Shown: positions 23,300 to 32,676, numbered from the stretch's first letter. The stretch: DNA of 32,866 nucleotides from Oscillospiraceae bacterium (GCA_904501855.1 CAJGCI010000005.1:1-32866), one strand, 5' to 3'. Numbers and translations are program-made. Notes: a model not told the origin generated them from the sequence alone.

Positions 23300-24091
23300 A
23301 TGACATATATCTATGATGAGGATATGAAACTGTTTTCTCCCGAAATGATCGAGGAGATCCAGAGTCAGAATCCTTTCGTCCGGATCAGCGAAGCGGTCTA
23401 CAGCATCCTGGAGGATGCCATCCTTTCATCGAAACTTCGCCCCGGCAGCAAGCTGAAGATCAATAAGATCGCAGATGAACTGAATGTCTCCGGTACACCG
23501 GTACGTGAAGCGGTGGAGCGGCTGACATCCCGCGGCCTGGTCATTGAAAGCATGATCAACGGCGGCAAGTATAAAAACTATTACGTATTCGATCTTTCCG
23601 AAGACGATATCGAAAATCTGTTTGAGGCACGCAAGGCCATTGAAAGTGTCGCATGCTATGCATGCGCCGAGAAGAACTGGAAAGTGGACATGAAGAAGCT
23701 CCATGAGTACGCGGACGGCTTTGAGAAGGACATGCGGGACTTCATGAGCGGCAAGAGCGAGATCCTGCGCAACAAGTATGACCGTGAGTTCCATACGTTT
23801 ATCGTGCAGAGCGCAGGGAATCCCTTCCTGCTGGAGATGTATGAGACCCTGGACAAGAAACTGTCCTATCTGTCCATTCGTACGGTGGAATACATGGCCT
23901 TCGGGTCCCGTAACGAAAAGCTCCATCTGCTGGTCAATCAGCATCATTCCGTGATGAACGCCATCGAGATGGGATTTCCGGAACTGGCACAGCAGGCGAT
24001 GGATACCCACATCGATTTCTGCGAGCGCAACTGCCTGTCCAACAAGAAGGAATTTGAAAGCGGAATGGACGCCGCCGGCGCCGGAAAATAA
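23300..24091 (+). CDS. GntR-family transcriptional regulator, FadR/FCD type
   Basis: 263 residues from ATG 23300. The upstream ATG 23291 sits one base from AAGGA, whereas 23300 has a normal 10-base spacing. The winged helix-turn-helix covers about residues 29-85 (ILEDAILSSKLRPGSKL, then the recognition part SGTPVREAVERL). The all-helical FCD ligand domain follows (FEARKAIESVACY, DREFHTFIVQSAGN, HHSVMNAI, DTHIDFCE) and carries the Asp and His residues that bind a metal in this subfamily. Ligand and targets are unknown. It has its own promoter and terminator, so it may control the hyd operon upstream, the galactosidase operon downstream, or distant genes. Confidence 0.9.
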   Translation: MTYIYDEDMKLFSPEMIEEIQSQNPFVRISEAVYSILEDAILSSKLRPGSKLKINKIADELNVSGTPVREAVERLTSRGLVIESMINGGKYKNYYVFDLSEDDIENLFEARKAIESVACYACAEKNWKVDMKKLHEYADGFEKDMRDFMSGKSEILRNKYDREFHTFIVQSAGNPFLLEMYETLDKKLSYLSIRTVEYMAFGSRNEKLHLLVNQHHSVMNAIEMGFPELAQQAMDTHIDFCERNCLSNKKEFESGMDAAGAGK

Positions 24092-24109
24092 CAGCAATTA
24101 CAATTCAGG

Positions 24110-24138
24110 GAAACAGAGACAGAAGTCTCTGTTTCTTT
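24110..24138 (+). terminator. Terminator after the GntR-family gene
   Basis: An 11-bp perfect stem (GAAACAGAGAC with GTCTCTGTTTC), AGAA loop, followed by a short T-run (TTT). A TATAAT at 24153-24158, with a poor -35 inside this hairpin, may be the -10 for the galactosidase gene. Confidence 0.75.
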
Positions 24139-24188
24139 GCATTTCTATATGATATAATAATTGCACTATTTTTCTGGAGAACACAGTT

Positions 24189-26477
24189 ATGATCAAAGAA
24201 AAACAATTACGGTTTCAGATCATCACGAAAACCACCACTTATCTCTTTGAAGTGACAGAGTCGGGACATCTGAAGCATTACTATTATGGATCGGTTCTCA
24301 GCGAGAAGGATGCGGAAAACTGGGAAATCTCCAACAGTGTGGGCTGGGGCTGCTCGGTGCTGTACCGGCAGGAGGATCCCTCCAGCAGCCTTCATACTAC
24401 GCCGCTGGAATGGAGTGGATCCGGATGCGGTGACTACCGGGAATCTCCCATTGAGGTGGAAGGCGACTGGGGAGTGCTGACGACGGATTTCCGTTATCAG
24501 TCTCATAAGATCTATTCCGGAGAAGGACCGCATCGTTTTCTGTGGCCGCGGGCTGAAGGTGCGGAAGAGACTTTGGAGATCTGTCTTTCCGATCCGGAAA
24601 TCGCCATGGATCTGCGCCTGTACTGGAGCGTTTTCGGCGATGTGATCTGCCGGAAAGCACTGCTGATCAACCGTGGAGAAAACACCCGTTATGTGCGGAA
24701 GCTTATGAGCAGCTGTGTGGATTTTGCGGGAGAATACCGGATGTTGAACCTCCATGGAGACTGGATCCGGGAAGCGCATCCGGAGATCTCTTCGGTGGGG
24801 TACAGCCGTATCGTCAATGAGAGCCTGACGGGATTTTCCTCCAACCAGCACAACCCGGCATTTGCGGTCATGACGGAGCAGACAAACGAGTGGAGCGGGG
24901 ATGCCTACGGATTCAATCTCATCTATTCCGGCAATCATTACGCTTCTCTGGCCCGTTCTTCCGCCAATCTTACCCGCATCATGCAGGGCATCTCTCCTGC
25001 CAATTTCCGTTATGAGCTTGCGCCCGGGGAATCCATGGAGACTCCGGATGCGGTCATGACGTACTCCCCGGAGGGACTCAACGGAATGAGCCGCAATCTT
25101 CATGAGTTTATCAACAGCAGTCTCGTTCCGTCCTACTGGCGGTACCGGGAGCGCCCGGTCCTTTATAACAGCTGGGAAGGATGCATGTTTGATTTTAACG
25201 AGAGAAAGCTGCTGGGACTTGCCCGGGAAGCTAAGAGAATGGGCTGTGAACTGTTTGTGCTGGATGACGGATGGTTCGGTACGAGAAATGATGATACCCA
25301 GGGTCTGGGAGACTACAATGTCAACCTGAAAAAACTGCCTCATGGCCTGACGGGACTTGCCGAACGCATCAACAGGATCGGACTGCAGTTCGGACTCTGG
25401 TTTGAACCGGAGGCCGTTAACGAGAACAGTGATCTGTACCGGGAGCATCCCGACTGGGTCCTGCAGGAACCGGGACGGAAACCGCTGCAGGGAAGAAACG
25501 AGTATCTGCTGGATCTGCGCATGGAATGTGTGCGGGACTATATCGTGAGATCCGTTTCCCAAGTACTGGATTCCGCCAACATCACCTATGTGAAATGGGA
25601 TATGAACCGGCATTCCAATATCCTTGGTGCCGGCAGCATGGAGTATATTCTGGGACTGTATGAAGTGATGCATCGCATCTTTGATCCCAGACCGGAGATC
25701 CTTCTGGAATCCTGCGCCTCCGGCGGAAACCGGTTCGATCTCGGTATGATGACCATCTCTCCGCAGATCTGGGCTTCGGACAACACCGATCCCATGGAAC
25801 GGCTGCATACCCAGAAGGGACTGTCGTATTTCTATCCGCAGTCCACCATGGGATGTCATGTTTCCGCGTCGCCCCATATGCAGACTATGCGTCATTCGGA
25901 GATGGAGACCCGGGGCAACGTGGCGTTCTTCGGGGCGCTCGGATACGAACTGGATCTGGATCATGCGTCGTACGAGAATAAAAAGAAGATCCGCGAACAG
26001 ATCAAATTCTATAAGAAATATCAGAAGGTCTTTCAGTTCGGAACGTTTTACCGTTATGATACGGATGAGGATCATGAGCAGTGGCAGGTCCTGGACGGCG
26101 ATACCTCCATGGTCGGCGTGTTCCGCAGACTGGGTTCCGCCGCTCCCGGATTTGAAAAGTTCAGCATCTATGCACTGGATCCCGATCAGGAGTATCATGT
26201 GACGACACGTTCCCAGACCGTGAATTTCAGCAGGGTGGGGGGCAATATCAATTATCTGTCACCCATCAGGATCAATCCAAACGGTCCGCTGTTCTTTGTC
26301 GTGGATCAGAGGCTTCATATCACTGCCGCAACGGAAAACCGTACGCATTCCGGACGGGCACTGGCCGGCGGATTTGTTCCCATGCCGCTCTTTGCCGGTT
26401 CCGGTTATGACGGAAATCAGAGGCTGGTAGGCGACGGAGGATCCGAACTGTACGTGATCGAAAAGACCGAAAGGTGA
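24189..26477 (+). CDS. Alpha-galactosidase, glycoside hydrolase family 36
   Basis: 762 residues, no signal peptide, so cytoplasmic. Hydrolyses terminal alpha-1,6-galactose from oligosaccharides such as melibiose or raffinose. An N-terminal beta-sandwich precedes the barrel motif FVLDDGWFGTRNDD, then GLWFEPEAVN, the nucleophile Asp471 in VKWDMNRH, ESCASGGNR, and the acid/base Asp531 in SDNTDPMERL. This is the full-length GH36 architecture with a C-terminal beta domain. ATG 24189 has GGAG 10 bases upstream. No sugar transporter lies next to it, so uptake must be encoded elsewhere. Ends 7 bases before a GT2 gene, with which it is probably co-transcribed. Confidence 0.94.
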   Translation: MIKEKQLRFQIITKTTTYLFEVTESGHLKHYYYGSVLSEKDAENWEISNSVGWGCSVLYRQEDPSSSLHTTPLEWSGSGCGDYRESPIEVEGDWGVLTTDFRYQSHKIYSGEGPHRFLWPRAEGAEETLEICLSDPEIAMDLRLYWSVFGDVICRKALLINRGENTRYVRKLMSSCVDFAGEYRMLNLHGDWIREAHPEISSVGYSRIVNESLTGFSSNQHNPAFAVMTEQTNEWSGDAYGFNLIYSGNHYASLARSSANLTRIMQGISPANFRYELAPGESMETPDAVMTYSPEGLNGMSRNLHEFINSSLVPSYWRYRERPVLYNSWEGCMFDFNERKLLGLAREAKRMGCELFVLDDGWFGTRNDDTQGLGDYNVNLKKLPHGLTGLAERINRIGLQFGLWFEPEAVNENSDLYREHPDWVLQEPGRKPLQGRNEYLLDLRMECVRDYIVRSVSQVLDSANITYVKWDMNRHSNILGAGSMEYILGLYEVMHRIFDPRPEILLESCASGGNRFDLGMMTISPQIWASDNTDPMERLHTQKGLSYFYPQSTMGCHVSASPHMQTMRHSEMETRGNVAFFGALGYELDLDHASYENKKKIREQIKFYKKYQKVFQFGTFYRYDTDEDHEQWQVLDGDTSMVGVFRRLGSAAPGFEKFSIYALDPDQEYHVTTRSQTVNFSRVGGNINYLSPIRINPNGPLFFVVDQRLHITAATENRTHSGRALAGGFVPMPLFAGSGYDGNQRLVGDGGSELYVIEKTER

Positions 26478-26484
26478 GAGTTCT

Positions 26485-27435
26485 ATGACGACTAATAAAA
26501 AGAATGGACCGGTCCTCGCCGTTGTGGTCCCTTGCTACAACGAAGAGGAAGTGCTGATGGAGTCCGCTGCGATTCTGCAGAGCTTTGTTCAGAGGCAGAT
26601 CGATTCCGCAGAGGTGTCCGAAGACAGCTATATCCTGATGGTGGATGACGGATCGAAAGACCGCACCTGGACGGAGATCTGCAAGTTTCATGATTCCGAT
26701 CCCATGTTCCGGGGACTGAAGCTGGCTCATAACCGGGGCCATCAGAATGCGCTTTATGCCGGACTGATGGAAGTACGGGAAGACTGTGATCTTTCCATCT
26801 CCATTGATGCCGATCTTCAGGACGATGTCGATTCCATGGCGGAAATGATCCAAAAGGCAAAGGAGGGTGCCAACATCGTATTCGGCGTACGGAATGACCG
26901 CACCACCGATACCGTAATGAAACGCACCACTGCGGACTGGTATTACCGGACGCTCAATGCCATGGGGATCCATACGATCCCGCAGCATGCCGATTTCCGG
27001 CTGATGGACCGGACGGCGCTGGATGCGCTGAGCCAGTACCGTGAGGTCAATCTGTTCCTGCGCGGAATCGCTACGGATATCGGGTTGAAGACCGATCGGG
27101 TGTATTATTCCAGAAAGGCCAGGACGGCAGGAGAGAGCAAGTATTCGCTGAAGAAGATGTTCCTTCTAGCGGAAGACGGAGTGACTTCCTTCTCGACGGC
27201 CCCGCTGAAGCTCTCCTTCGGATTCGGAGCTGCTGCGGACGGAGCGGCACTGCTGCTTCTGTTTCGTGCCATGAGAGACCGGAAGTCTCAGGCCGGGATC
27301 ATGGCGATGATCTGCTTTATGCAGAGCATTCAGTTCTATCTGTCCGGCATCATGGGAGCCTATATCGGGAAGACCTATACGGAAGTAAAAGACCGGCCGC
27401 GCTACTATATCCAGGAGCGGACCGGAGAGAAATAA
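26485..27435 (+). CDS. Glycosyltransferase family 2, GtrB/dolichol-phosphate mannose synthase type
   Basis: 316 residues. The GT-A domain has VVPCYNEEE (14-22), VDDGSKDRT with Asp54-Asp55, and the metal-binding DADLQDD (Asp108, Asp110). Two membrane segments near the C-terminus (about 230-250 and 265-290) and the ending YIGKTYTEVKDRPRYYI match the GtrB-like family, which transfers a sugar from a nucleotide sugar to undecaprenyl phosphate at the inner membrane face. The first helix is interrupted by charged residues (AMRDRKSQ) and looks short for the family. Donor sugar unknown. Starts 7 bases after the galactosidase stop. Confidence 0.9.
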   Translation: MTTNKKNGPVLAVVVPCYNEEEVLMESAAILQSFVQRQIDSAEVSEDSYILMVDDGSKDRTWTEICKFHDSDPMFRGLKLAHNRGHQNALYAGLMEVREDCDLSISIDADLQDDVDSMAEMIQKAKEGANIVFGVRNDRTTDTVMKRTTADWYYRTLNAMGIHTIPQHADFRLMDRTALDALSQYREVNLFLRGIATDIGLKTDRVYYSRKARTAGESKYSLKKMFLLAEDGVTSFSTAPLKLSFGFGAAADGAALLLLFRAMRDRKSQAGIMAMICFMQSIQFYLSGIMGAYIGKTYTEVKDRPRYYIQERTGEK

Positions 27436-27454
27436 GCAAACAGGAGGAGACCTT

Positions 27455-27670
27455 ATGGACTGGCTGGATGACGGCCCCATCAGCGGGGAAGATCTCATGG
27501 CGGAGATTATTGAATTCTATCCGGAAACGGTGGATTATCTTGCGGGGATCGGGATGCATTGCCTGTCCTGTTCCTCATCCCAGCTGGAGACTCTGAATGA
27601 AGCGTGTCACGCACATAATCTCAGACCCGGACCGGTGGTGGCGGAACTGAACCGCATCGTAACCGAATAA
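27455..27670 (+). CDS. Small DUF1858-domain protein (redox disulfide type)
   Basis: 71 residues. Matches the DUF1858 family: a helix with YPETVDYLAGIGMHC, then a CxxC pair (Cys36, Cys39, in GMHCLSCS) and the usual ending LETLNEACHAH...VVAELN. Family members often accompany hybrid-cluster (prismane) proteins and are thought to act as redox disulfides or metal-binding helpers. Here no such partner is adjacent. AGGAGG lies 7 bases before ATG 27455, 19 bases after the GT2 stop, and a strong terminator follows, so it is the last gene of this unit. Confidence 0.85.
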   Translation: MDWLDDGPISGEDLMAEIIEFYPETVDYLAGIGMHCLSCSSSQLETLNEACHAHNLRPGPVVAELNRIVTE

Positions 27671-27672
27671 AA

Positions 27673-27716
27673 AACAGGTGAAGGAAACACAATGAATTCC
27701 TTCACCTGTTATTTTT
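27673..27716. terminator. Bidirectional terminator between the DUF1858 gene and the ABC-F gene
   Basis: A perfect 14-bp stem (AACAGGTGAAGGAA with TTCCTTCACCTGTT), 10-base loop, then ATTTTTAT. The opposite strand also gives a T-run, so it serves both convergent genes. Confidence 0.92.
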
Positions 27717-29595
27717 ATACAGACTGCTCCCACTGCTCATAGAGTTCCAGGAGCTCCTGATCCAGCTGCGCTTTTTCTTCGCTCAGTTCCATCAGTTTTT
27801 CATAGTCGGTGCTGAACGTTTCCTCTTCTTGGGTCAGCTGGGCCATCCGTTCTTCTTTTCTTGCGATCTCCCGCTCAATCTTTGCCGCAGTCTTGGAATT
27901 GGGGGATCGCTTCCTCGGCTTCGGTTCCGTTTCCGCTCTGTTTTTCTTCTTTTCCGCTTCGTTGTTGCGGTATACGATCTGTCGTGCGAGATAGGAACGG
28001 TATTCCGGGTAGGTACCCTGATAGTCCAGGACTGTGCCGTCCATGGAAAATGCCCAAATCCGATTGGCGAAACGTTCAATGAAATATCGGTCATGGGACA
28101 CGAAGATAAGAGCCTCGTTATAGTCTTCAATGGCATCTTCGATCCATTCACGGCTGTCGATATCCAGATGGTTCGTCGGTTCGTCCAGAACAAGGAGATT
28201 GATATTCTTTCCCATTTCGATACAGAGCTTCAGACGGCTCTGTTCGCCTCCGGAGAGTGAGTTCACCGGTGTGAACACCTTTTCTCCGCGGAAGCCGAAG
28301 GCAGCCAGTCGGTCCCGGGCCTCCTGCGGTTTGCATCCGGCCTCATAAAGCATGGTGTCGAGACAGCTGCGGGAAGGATCCTCGAAGGTGACGATCTGGG
28401 GAAGATATCCGACCTTGGCATTGGCGGACAGCAGGATCGTTCCGGTATCCGGTGCCAGTTCATTCATAATCATGCGCACAAGGGTGGATTTTCCGGTACC
28501 GTTATTTCCGATGACCGCGATGCGTTCCTTGCCCTGGACCTTCATATCCAGAGGCGAGAAGAGAGTGCGGCCTTCATAGTTTTTGGTGACTCCGTCAATG
28601 GTGAGCATATCATCGGCGAGAAACTCCATCTCCTGGAATCGGGTGTTGAGTTTTTTCGCGGCAACGGGTTTTTCCACACCACGCTCTTTCATGCGCTGGA
28701 TGCGCTTTTCCATGGAAAAAGCGCGCTTGTGAAGCTTGTCATTGCCGAGAAAAGCCCAGAGATGCATCTGTTCGGCCGCCCGCTGAAGCTGTTCGATCTT
28801 TTCCTGATCCTTCTCATACTGGCGGAGTTTTTCCTCGTAGCGTTTCTGGCGTTCCACCACATAGAACGAATAGTTTCCGCTGTAGAACTCGGCTTTTCCG
28901 GAGGAGATCTCGATACAGCGCTGACATACCACATCCAGATAGTAGCGGTCATGACTGATGGTGAGGACGGTACCGTGGAAATGATTTACGTAGTCTTCCA
29001 GCCATTCGATGGACTGCATGTCCAGATGGTTGGTGGGCTCATCCAGAAGAAGGATATCCGTATCCTCAAGAATGAGCCTGGCCAGATTGACCCGGGTCTT
29101 TTCTCCGCCGGAGAGACTGTCAAAGGTCTGGTTCCGCATGGTCTCCGTGATATCCAGACCATTTGCCACGCGGTTCCGGATGGCATCGATCTGATATCCG
29201 TCCATGGTGCTGAACTGTTCCATCAGCCGGTCATATTCATTTAAAAGAGCAGGAGATGAATCCTGCTCCATTTGCTGCTCTAATTCCTGCATCCGGTCCT
29301 GGATGTTATAGATATGCTGATGAGCAGATTTCAGAACGTCTTCTGTCGTCCATCCGTCGGGAAAACGGGGGATCTGAGAAATCAGACCGATTCGTTTTCC
29401 CCTAGCAATGGAAACCTGCCCTTCATCATAATCAAGACTGCCGGTGAGGATCTTGAACAGGGTGGTCTTTCCGCAGCCGTTGGGGCCGAGGATACCGATA
29501 TGTTCGCCGGTATTCACATCAAAGGACAGACCGTCCAGGACGTTGGATCCGACTTCATAGGATTTTACAAGATCCTTCACGGAAATATCTATCAT
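27715..29595 (-). CDS. ABC-F family ATPase
   Basis: 626 residues, no membrane helices. Two ABC domains in tandem: Walker A GPNGCGKT (37-44) and GNNGTGKS, signatures LSGGEKTRVNLA and LSGGEQSRLKLC, and Walker B ending in DEPTNHLD in both. A linker rich in charged helix (EKLRQYEKDQEKIEQLQR) separates them, and a Lys/Glu-rich C-terminal coiled coil follows (from PKPRKRSP). ABC-F proteins bind the ribosomal E site and relieve stalling or antibiotic binding. The subfamily cannot be fixed here, and antibiotic resistance should not be assumed. It begins 21 bases after the penicillin-binding protein gene, so it may be co-transcribed with the cell-wall pair. Confidence 0.93.
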   Translation of the reverse strand: MIDISVKDLVKSYEVGSNVLDGLSFDVNTGEHIGILGPNGCGKTTLFKILTGSLDYDEGQVSIARGKRIGLISQIPRFPDGWTTEDVLKSAHQHIYNIQDRMQELEQQMEQDSSPALLNEYDRLMEQFSTMDGYQIDAIRNRVANGLDITETMRNQTFDSLSGGEKTRVNLARLILEDTDILLLDEPTNHLDMQSIEWLEDYVNHFHGTVLTISHDRYYLDVVCQRCIEISSGKAEFYSGNYSFYVVERQKRYEEKLRQYEKDQEKIEQLQRAAEQMHLWAFLGNDKLHKRAFSMEKRIQRMKERGVEKPVAAKKLNTRFQEMEFLADDMLTIDGVTKNYEGRTLFSPLDMKVQGKERIAVIGNNGTGKSTLVRMIMNELAPDTGTILLSANAKVGYLPQIVTFEDPSRSCLDTMLYEAGCKPQEARDRLAAFGFRGEKVFTPVNSLSGGEQSRLKLCIEMGKNINLLVLDEPTNHLDIDSREWIEDAIEDYNEALIFVSHDRYFIERFANRIWAFSMDGTVLDYQGTYPEYRSYLARQIVYRNNEAEKKKNRAETEPKPRKRSPNSKTAAKIEREIARKEERMAQLTQEEETFSTDYEKLMELSEEKAQLDQELLELYEQWEQSV

Positions 29596-29616
29596 TGCTT
29601 TGTTTTTCCTTCTGTT

Positions 29617-30906
29617 TCAGTTCACAAGTGCCTGCAGAACGGTGTTGGCTATCGGGCCTGCTGCCGCCAGTCCGCCGCCGCCGTGTTCCACCACAACGAC
29701 AAAGGCATAGGGATGAGACGGATCGTCCAGGAATCCCGTAAACCAGGCATGGCTGGTGCCGTCACCCACTTCGGCAGTACCGGATTTCGCACAGATCTGA
29801 AGACCGGGGAACGAGCCGGTTCCGTAGTTGTTGGTGACGTTGTTGCGCATGAATCCCTTCATCGCGCCGGCAGTCTCCGAGGAGAGCAGGGACGTCTGAC
29901 GGTCCGTGGCACCGTGCTTCAGGATCGCTGGCTCCAGCATGGATCCGCCGTTTCCAATGGCAGATACATAGCGAAGCATGGAATAGGGGCAGACCAGGTC
30001 GTTGTACTGCCCGATGCCGGCCCAGGACAGGAAGGAAGAACCCTTCGAGGCCTTGTCGAAGCGGCCGGCAGCCGTGGGGATCCCGTTCATGGAATGGGAT
30101 TCGGTAAATCCGAGCTTGTCGGCGTAAGTCTCCAGTGCATTCGGACCCACTTCCTGTGCGATCTGTGCGAAGGCACAGTTGCAGGAATTGGCCAGCGCCC
30201 CGTAGATGTCCTGTGTTCCGTGGACACCGGTGCAGTTGATGGTATCACCGCCGATATCGACGCTGCCGCTGCAGGTATAGGTTCTGTTGTAGATATCCGG
30301 CATGGTGTCGATGGCGGCAGCCAGTGTCACCAGTTTAAACGTGGAGCCGGGGGTCAGAGCCGAAGAGATCCCCTTGTTCAGGTAAGTGCCTTCCGCAGGG
30401 GAATCCGACGGATCTGCAGGGTCCTGCGACGGGGTGGAGGTCATGCAGAGGATCTCACCCGTTCGATAGTTGGAGACCAGTACTGCTCCGGGCCGATCGC
30501 CCAGTGCTTCATAGGCACGGACATTCAGCGCGGCATCCAGCGTCAGGCTGACGTTCTTGCCTTTGCTGTTGGTCGTGCCGTAGAGGTAGTTGAAACCGGA
30601 AAGACGGCCGGCAAAATGAGTCAGCGCACCGGTACCGATATTGCCGGATTTGTCGCCGATGACCTGATAACAGGCCAGACGGGTTGTATAGTCATCGGCA
30701 TAGGTGATGGAGCCGGAGGACATGGTTGCCAGCGTTACACCGTACCGGTCCGTAAGGACACTGGTGCCGGTGACATTTTCATTGCCGAAGAACGAGGCCC
30801 AGTTGGCGCCGTCCTGGATATAACGGAATCCGTAGGTGAGGATCCCGAGGATCACCAGCATGGCGATCAGAATGGCAAATCCCGCGCGTCGAGTTACAGT
30901 TTTCAT
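29617..30906 (-). CDS. Class B-like penicillin-binding protein (transpeptidase)
   Basis: 429 residues. One N-terminal membrane helix (about 9-28), a short linker domain, then a transpeptidase domain with the three active-site motifs: S188-T-F-K191, S241-C-N243 and K374-S-G376. It cross-links peptidoglycan outside the membrane. It is shorter than FtsI or PBP2 of model bacteria (about 600 residues) because the pedestal domain is reduced. It resembles the PbpA type found beside RodA/FtsW genes in Actinobacteria and Clostridia. ATG 30906 lies 3 bases after the FtsW-like stop, with GAGGAGGG upstream, so the two are translated together as a polymerase/transpeptidase pair. Confidence 0.92.
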   Translation of the reverse strand: MKTVTRRAGFAILIAMLVILGILTYGFRYIQDGANWASFFGNENVTGTSVLTDRYGVTLATMSSGSITYADDYTTRLACYQVIGDKSGNIGTGALTHFAGRLSGFNYLYGTTNSKGKNVSLTLDAALNVRAYEALGDRPGAVLVSNYRTGEILCMTSTPSQDPADPSDSPAEGTYLNKGISSALTPGSTFKLVTLAAAIDTMPDIYNRTYTCSGSVDIGGDTINCTGVHGTQDIYGALANSCNCAFAQIAQEVGPNALETYADKLGFTESHSMNGIPTAAGRFDKASKGSSFLSWAGIGQYNDLVCPYSMLRYVSAIGNGGSMLEPAILKHGATDRQTSLLSSETAGAMKGFMRNNVTNNYGTGSFPGLQICAKSGTAEVGDGTSHAWFTGFLDDPSHPYAFVVVVEHGGGGLAAAGPIANTVLQALVN

Positions 30907-30909
30907 TCG

Positions 30910-32598
30910 TCAACCCTCCTCTTCCTGCGCAGGCTTCACCACGAAGCTTGCTCCTTTTCGGGTATCCGAAGCCTTGACGAACGCCAGCAGCATCCAGCAG
31001 GACAGCAGGGAAGTGCCGCCCTTGGATACAAACGGGAACGTAACACCGGTAAAGGGAAGGATATCCATGGAACCGAATACGTTCAGAGACATCTGTACCA
31101 TCAGCATGCTGACGGTGGCACATGCCGCGATCACATAGTAGGCACTGCGTCCGTGCTGTGCCGAGCGGACCGCGAAGAATGCCAGAACCACGATGGCAAG
31201 CAGGGCACACAGTGCGATGAGAAGTCCGTTCTCCTCGCAGATGACACCGAATACCATATCCGTGTTGGCCGCGACGATGTCCTTGAGCCATCCGCTGCCG
31301 GCACCTTTGCCGAACATGCCTCCGGAGGCTGCCGCGGACATGGCGCGGGTCTGCTGATACCCGGCTCCGTAAATGTCCTGCCAGGCATGGCCCCAGGTGG
31401 CAAAACGCTGTGCTATATAGGGCTTGATGGACAGAACCAGGAAGCCGGCAAGACCGGCGCCGGTAATAGCCAGAGCTACCGTTGCGAAAGATCCGGACCG
31501 CATGAAGGAGATCACAAGGAAGGTGGCAAAGAAAATCAGAGCCGTTCCGAAGTCTCCCATCAGGGCTAGGGCCATGACGCAGATGGCGGAGAACCCGATG
31601 AATACGATCAGGTTTCGCCTCTGGAAGAGACGGTCCAGAGTTGCAGCGCCCACATAGATGTAGGCGACCTTTACGATCTCGGAGGGCTGGATGGAGAATC
31701 CGCCCAGCAGGATCCAGTTCTTGGCACCGTTGGTCACACGGCTTACCAGAAGGTTCAGGATCAGAAAGATCAGAGCCACGATCGCTACCGAGAGCCGGTA
31801 CTTTTTGGATCGTTCCAGATCCCGAAGCCACCATCCCACCATAAAGAACAGGACGATGCCCATGACGATCAGTATGATCTCCTTGAATATATCTTCCGGA
31901 GTGGAGGTGGCCACGACACTCAGTCCGAGCGTGGTCAGGAAGAATGCAAGGATCTCCACTTCAAAACCGTTTCTCCGGATGCTTCGCATCAGAAAGTAAC
32001 AGAACCACTCGATCAGGATCAGCGCCACGAAGCCGAGGATCACATTGTTGATATGTTCATCCTTCGCGGACAGAGTATGCTGCAGAAGAAGGAAGCTTTG
32101 AAACACCGTCAGACCGAACAGCGTCAGTCCGGGTCCCACATTACGTCCTGCCCGGGTGCGCCGGGATTCCAGCTGCGCATGCTTGGCAGAGGAGATCTCC
32201 GCAAAGACCAGCGGCTCATTGCCGATGGCCAGACTGTCACCGGATTTGATGGGGGAGCCGTCGGGCTGAACCTGTTTTCCATTCACTGCTATGCGGCCGC
32301 GGGAAAAGGTATCAAAGATCTTCCATTTGCCGTTGTCATCACGGATAAGGACACCGTGAACACGCTGCACCGATCGGTTCGTCAGGTGAACATCGGCATT
32401 GCGGGTACGCCCCAGCATGTTTTCCCAGTGCGTGAGGGGATAGGTCGTTTTGTTTCTTCCGTCCAGGATATAGCCCCAGATCTCCGGCTCATATTTTTCA
32501 CGGAGCATGGAGCGCACACAGCGGATCAGTATCCACAGTGACAGAAACGGCAGAACATATTTGCTCGCATCCACGACGATGCGTACCATTTCTTCCAA
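30910..32598 (-). CDS. FHA domain fused to an FtsW/RodA/SpoVE-family glycosyltransferase
   Basis: 562 residues from TTG 32598, which has AAAGGAGGG 9 bases upstream. ATG 32589 is the alternative. One N-terminal membrane helix (13-30), a cytoplasmic FHA domain (about 59-133, with Gly63-Arg64, Ser76, His81, Asn106) that should bind phosphothreonine, then a SEDS polytopic domain. SEDS motifs: GAKNWILLGGFSIQPSE, GDFGTALI and PFVSKGGTSLL. SEDS proteins polymerise lipid II with a class B penicillin-binding protein, here encoded next. The FHA domain suggests control by a Ser/Thr kinase such as PrkC. No kinase is in the window. Confidence 0.92.
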   Translation of the reverse strand: MEEMVRIVVDASKYVLPFLSLWILIRCVRSMLREKYEPEIWGYILDGRNKTTYPLTHWENMLGRTRNADVHLTNRSVQRVHGVLIRDDNGKWKIFDTFSRGRIAVNGKQVQPDGSPIKSGDSLAIGNEPLVFAEISSAKHAQLESRRTRAGRNVGPGLTLFGLTVFQSFLLLQHTLSAKDEHINNVILGFVALILIEWFCYFLMRSIRRNGFEVEILAFFLTTLGLSVVATSTPEDIFKEIILIVMGIVLFFMVGWWLRDLERSKKYRLSVAIVALIFLILNLLVSRVTNGAKNWILLGGFSIQPSEIVKVAYIYVGAATLDRLFQRRNLIVFIGFSAICVMALALMGDFGTALIFFATFLVISFMRSGSFATVALAITGAGLAGFLVLSIKPYIAQRFATWGHAWQDIYGAGYQQTRAMSAAASGGMFGKGAGSGWLKDIVAANTDMVFGVICEENGLLIALCALLAIVVLAFFAVRSAQHGRSAYYVIAACATVSMLMVQMSLNVFGSMDILPFTGVTFPFVSKGGTSLLSCWMLLAFVKASDTRKGASFVVKPAQEEEG

Positions 32599-32647
32599 AT
32601 TCCGAACCCTCCTTTCCGCTAAAATGGTTGGGTCGTAAACTTTTGTA

Positions 32648-32676
32648 ATAATAACACAGATATGAAAATACCTCAA
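32648..32676 (-). promoter_or_regulatory. Promoter of the FHA-FtsW operon
   Basis: On the minus strand TTGAGG (32676-32671), 17-base spacer, TATTAT (32653-32648), about 50 bases upstream of the TTG start. A further TTGTTG/TGTTAT pair offset by three bases overlaps it. Confidence 0.65.

Noticed and set aside
24207..26198. A 663-codon open frame on the minus strand opposite the alpha-galactosidase
   Set aside because: Shadow of the GH36 gene. No family motif and no ribosome-binding site in context.
27715..29595. ABC transporter ATPase
   Set aside because: Two ABC domains in tandem with a charged linker, no membrane domain and no permease nearby indicate an ABC-F translation factor instead.
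29314..31569. A 751-codon plus-strand open frame spanning three minus-strand genes
   Set aside because: It crosses gene boundaries, and its product has no recognisable domains.
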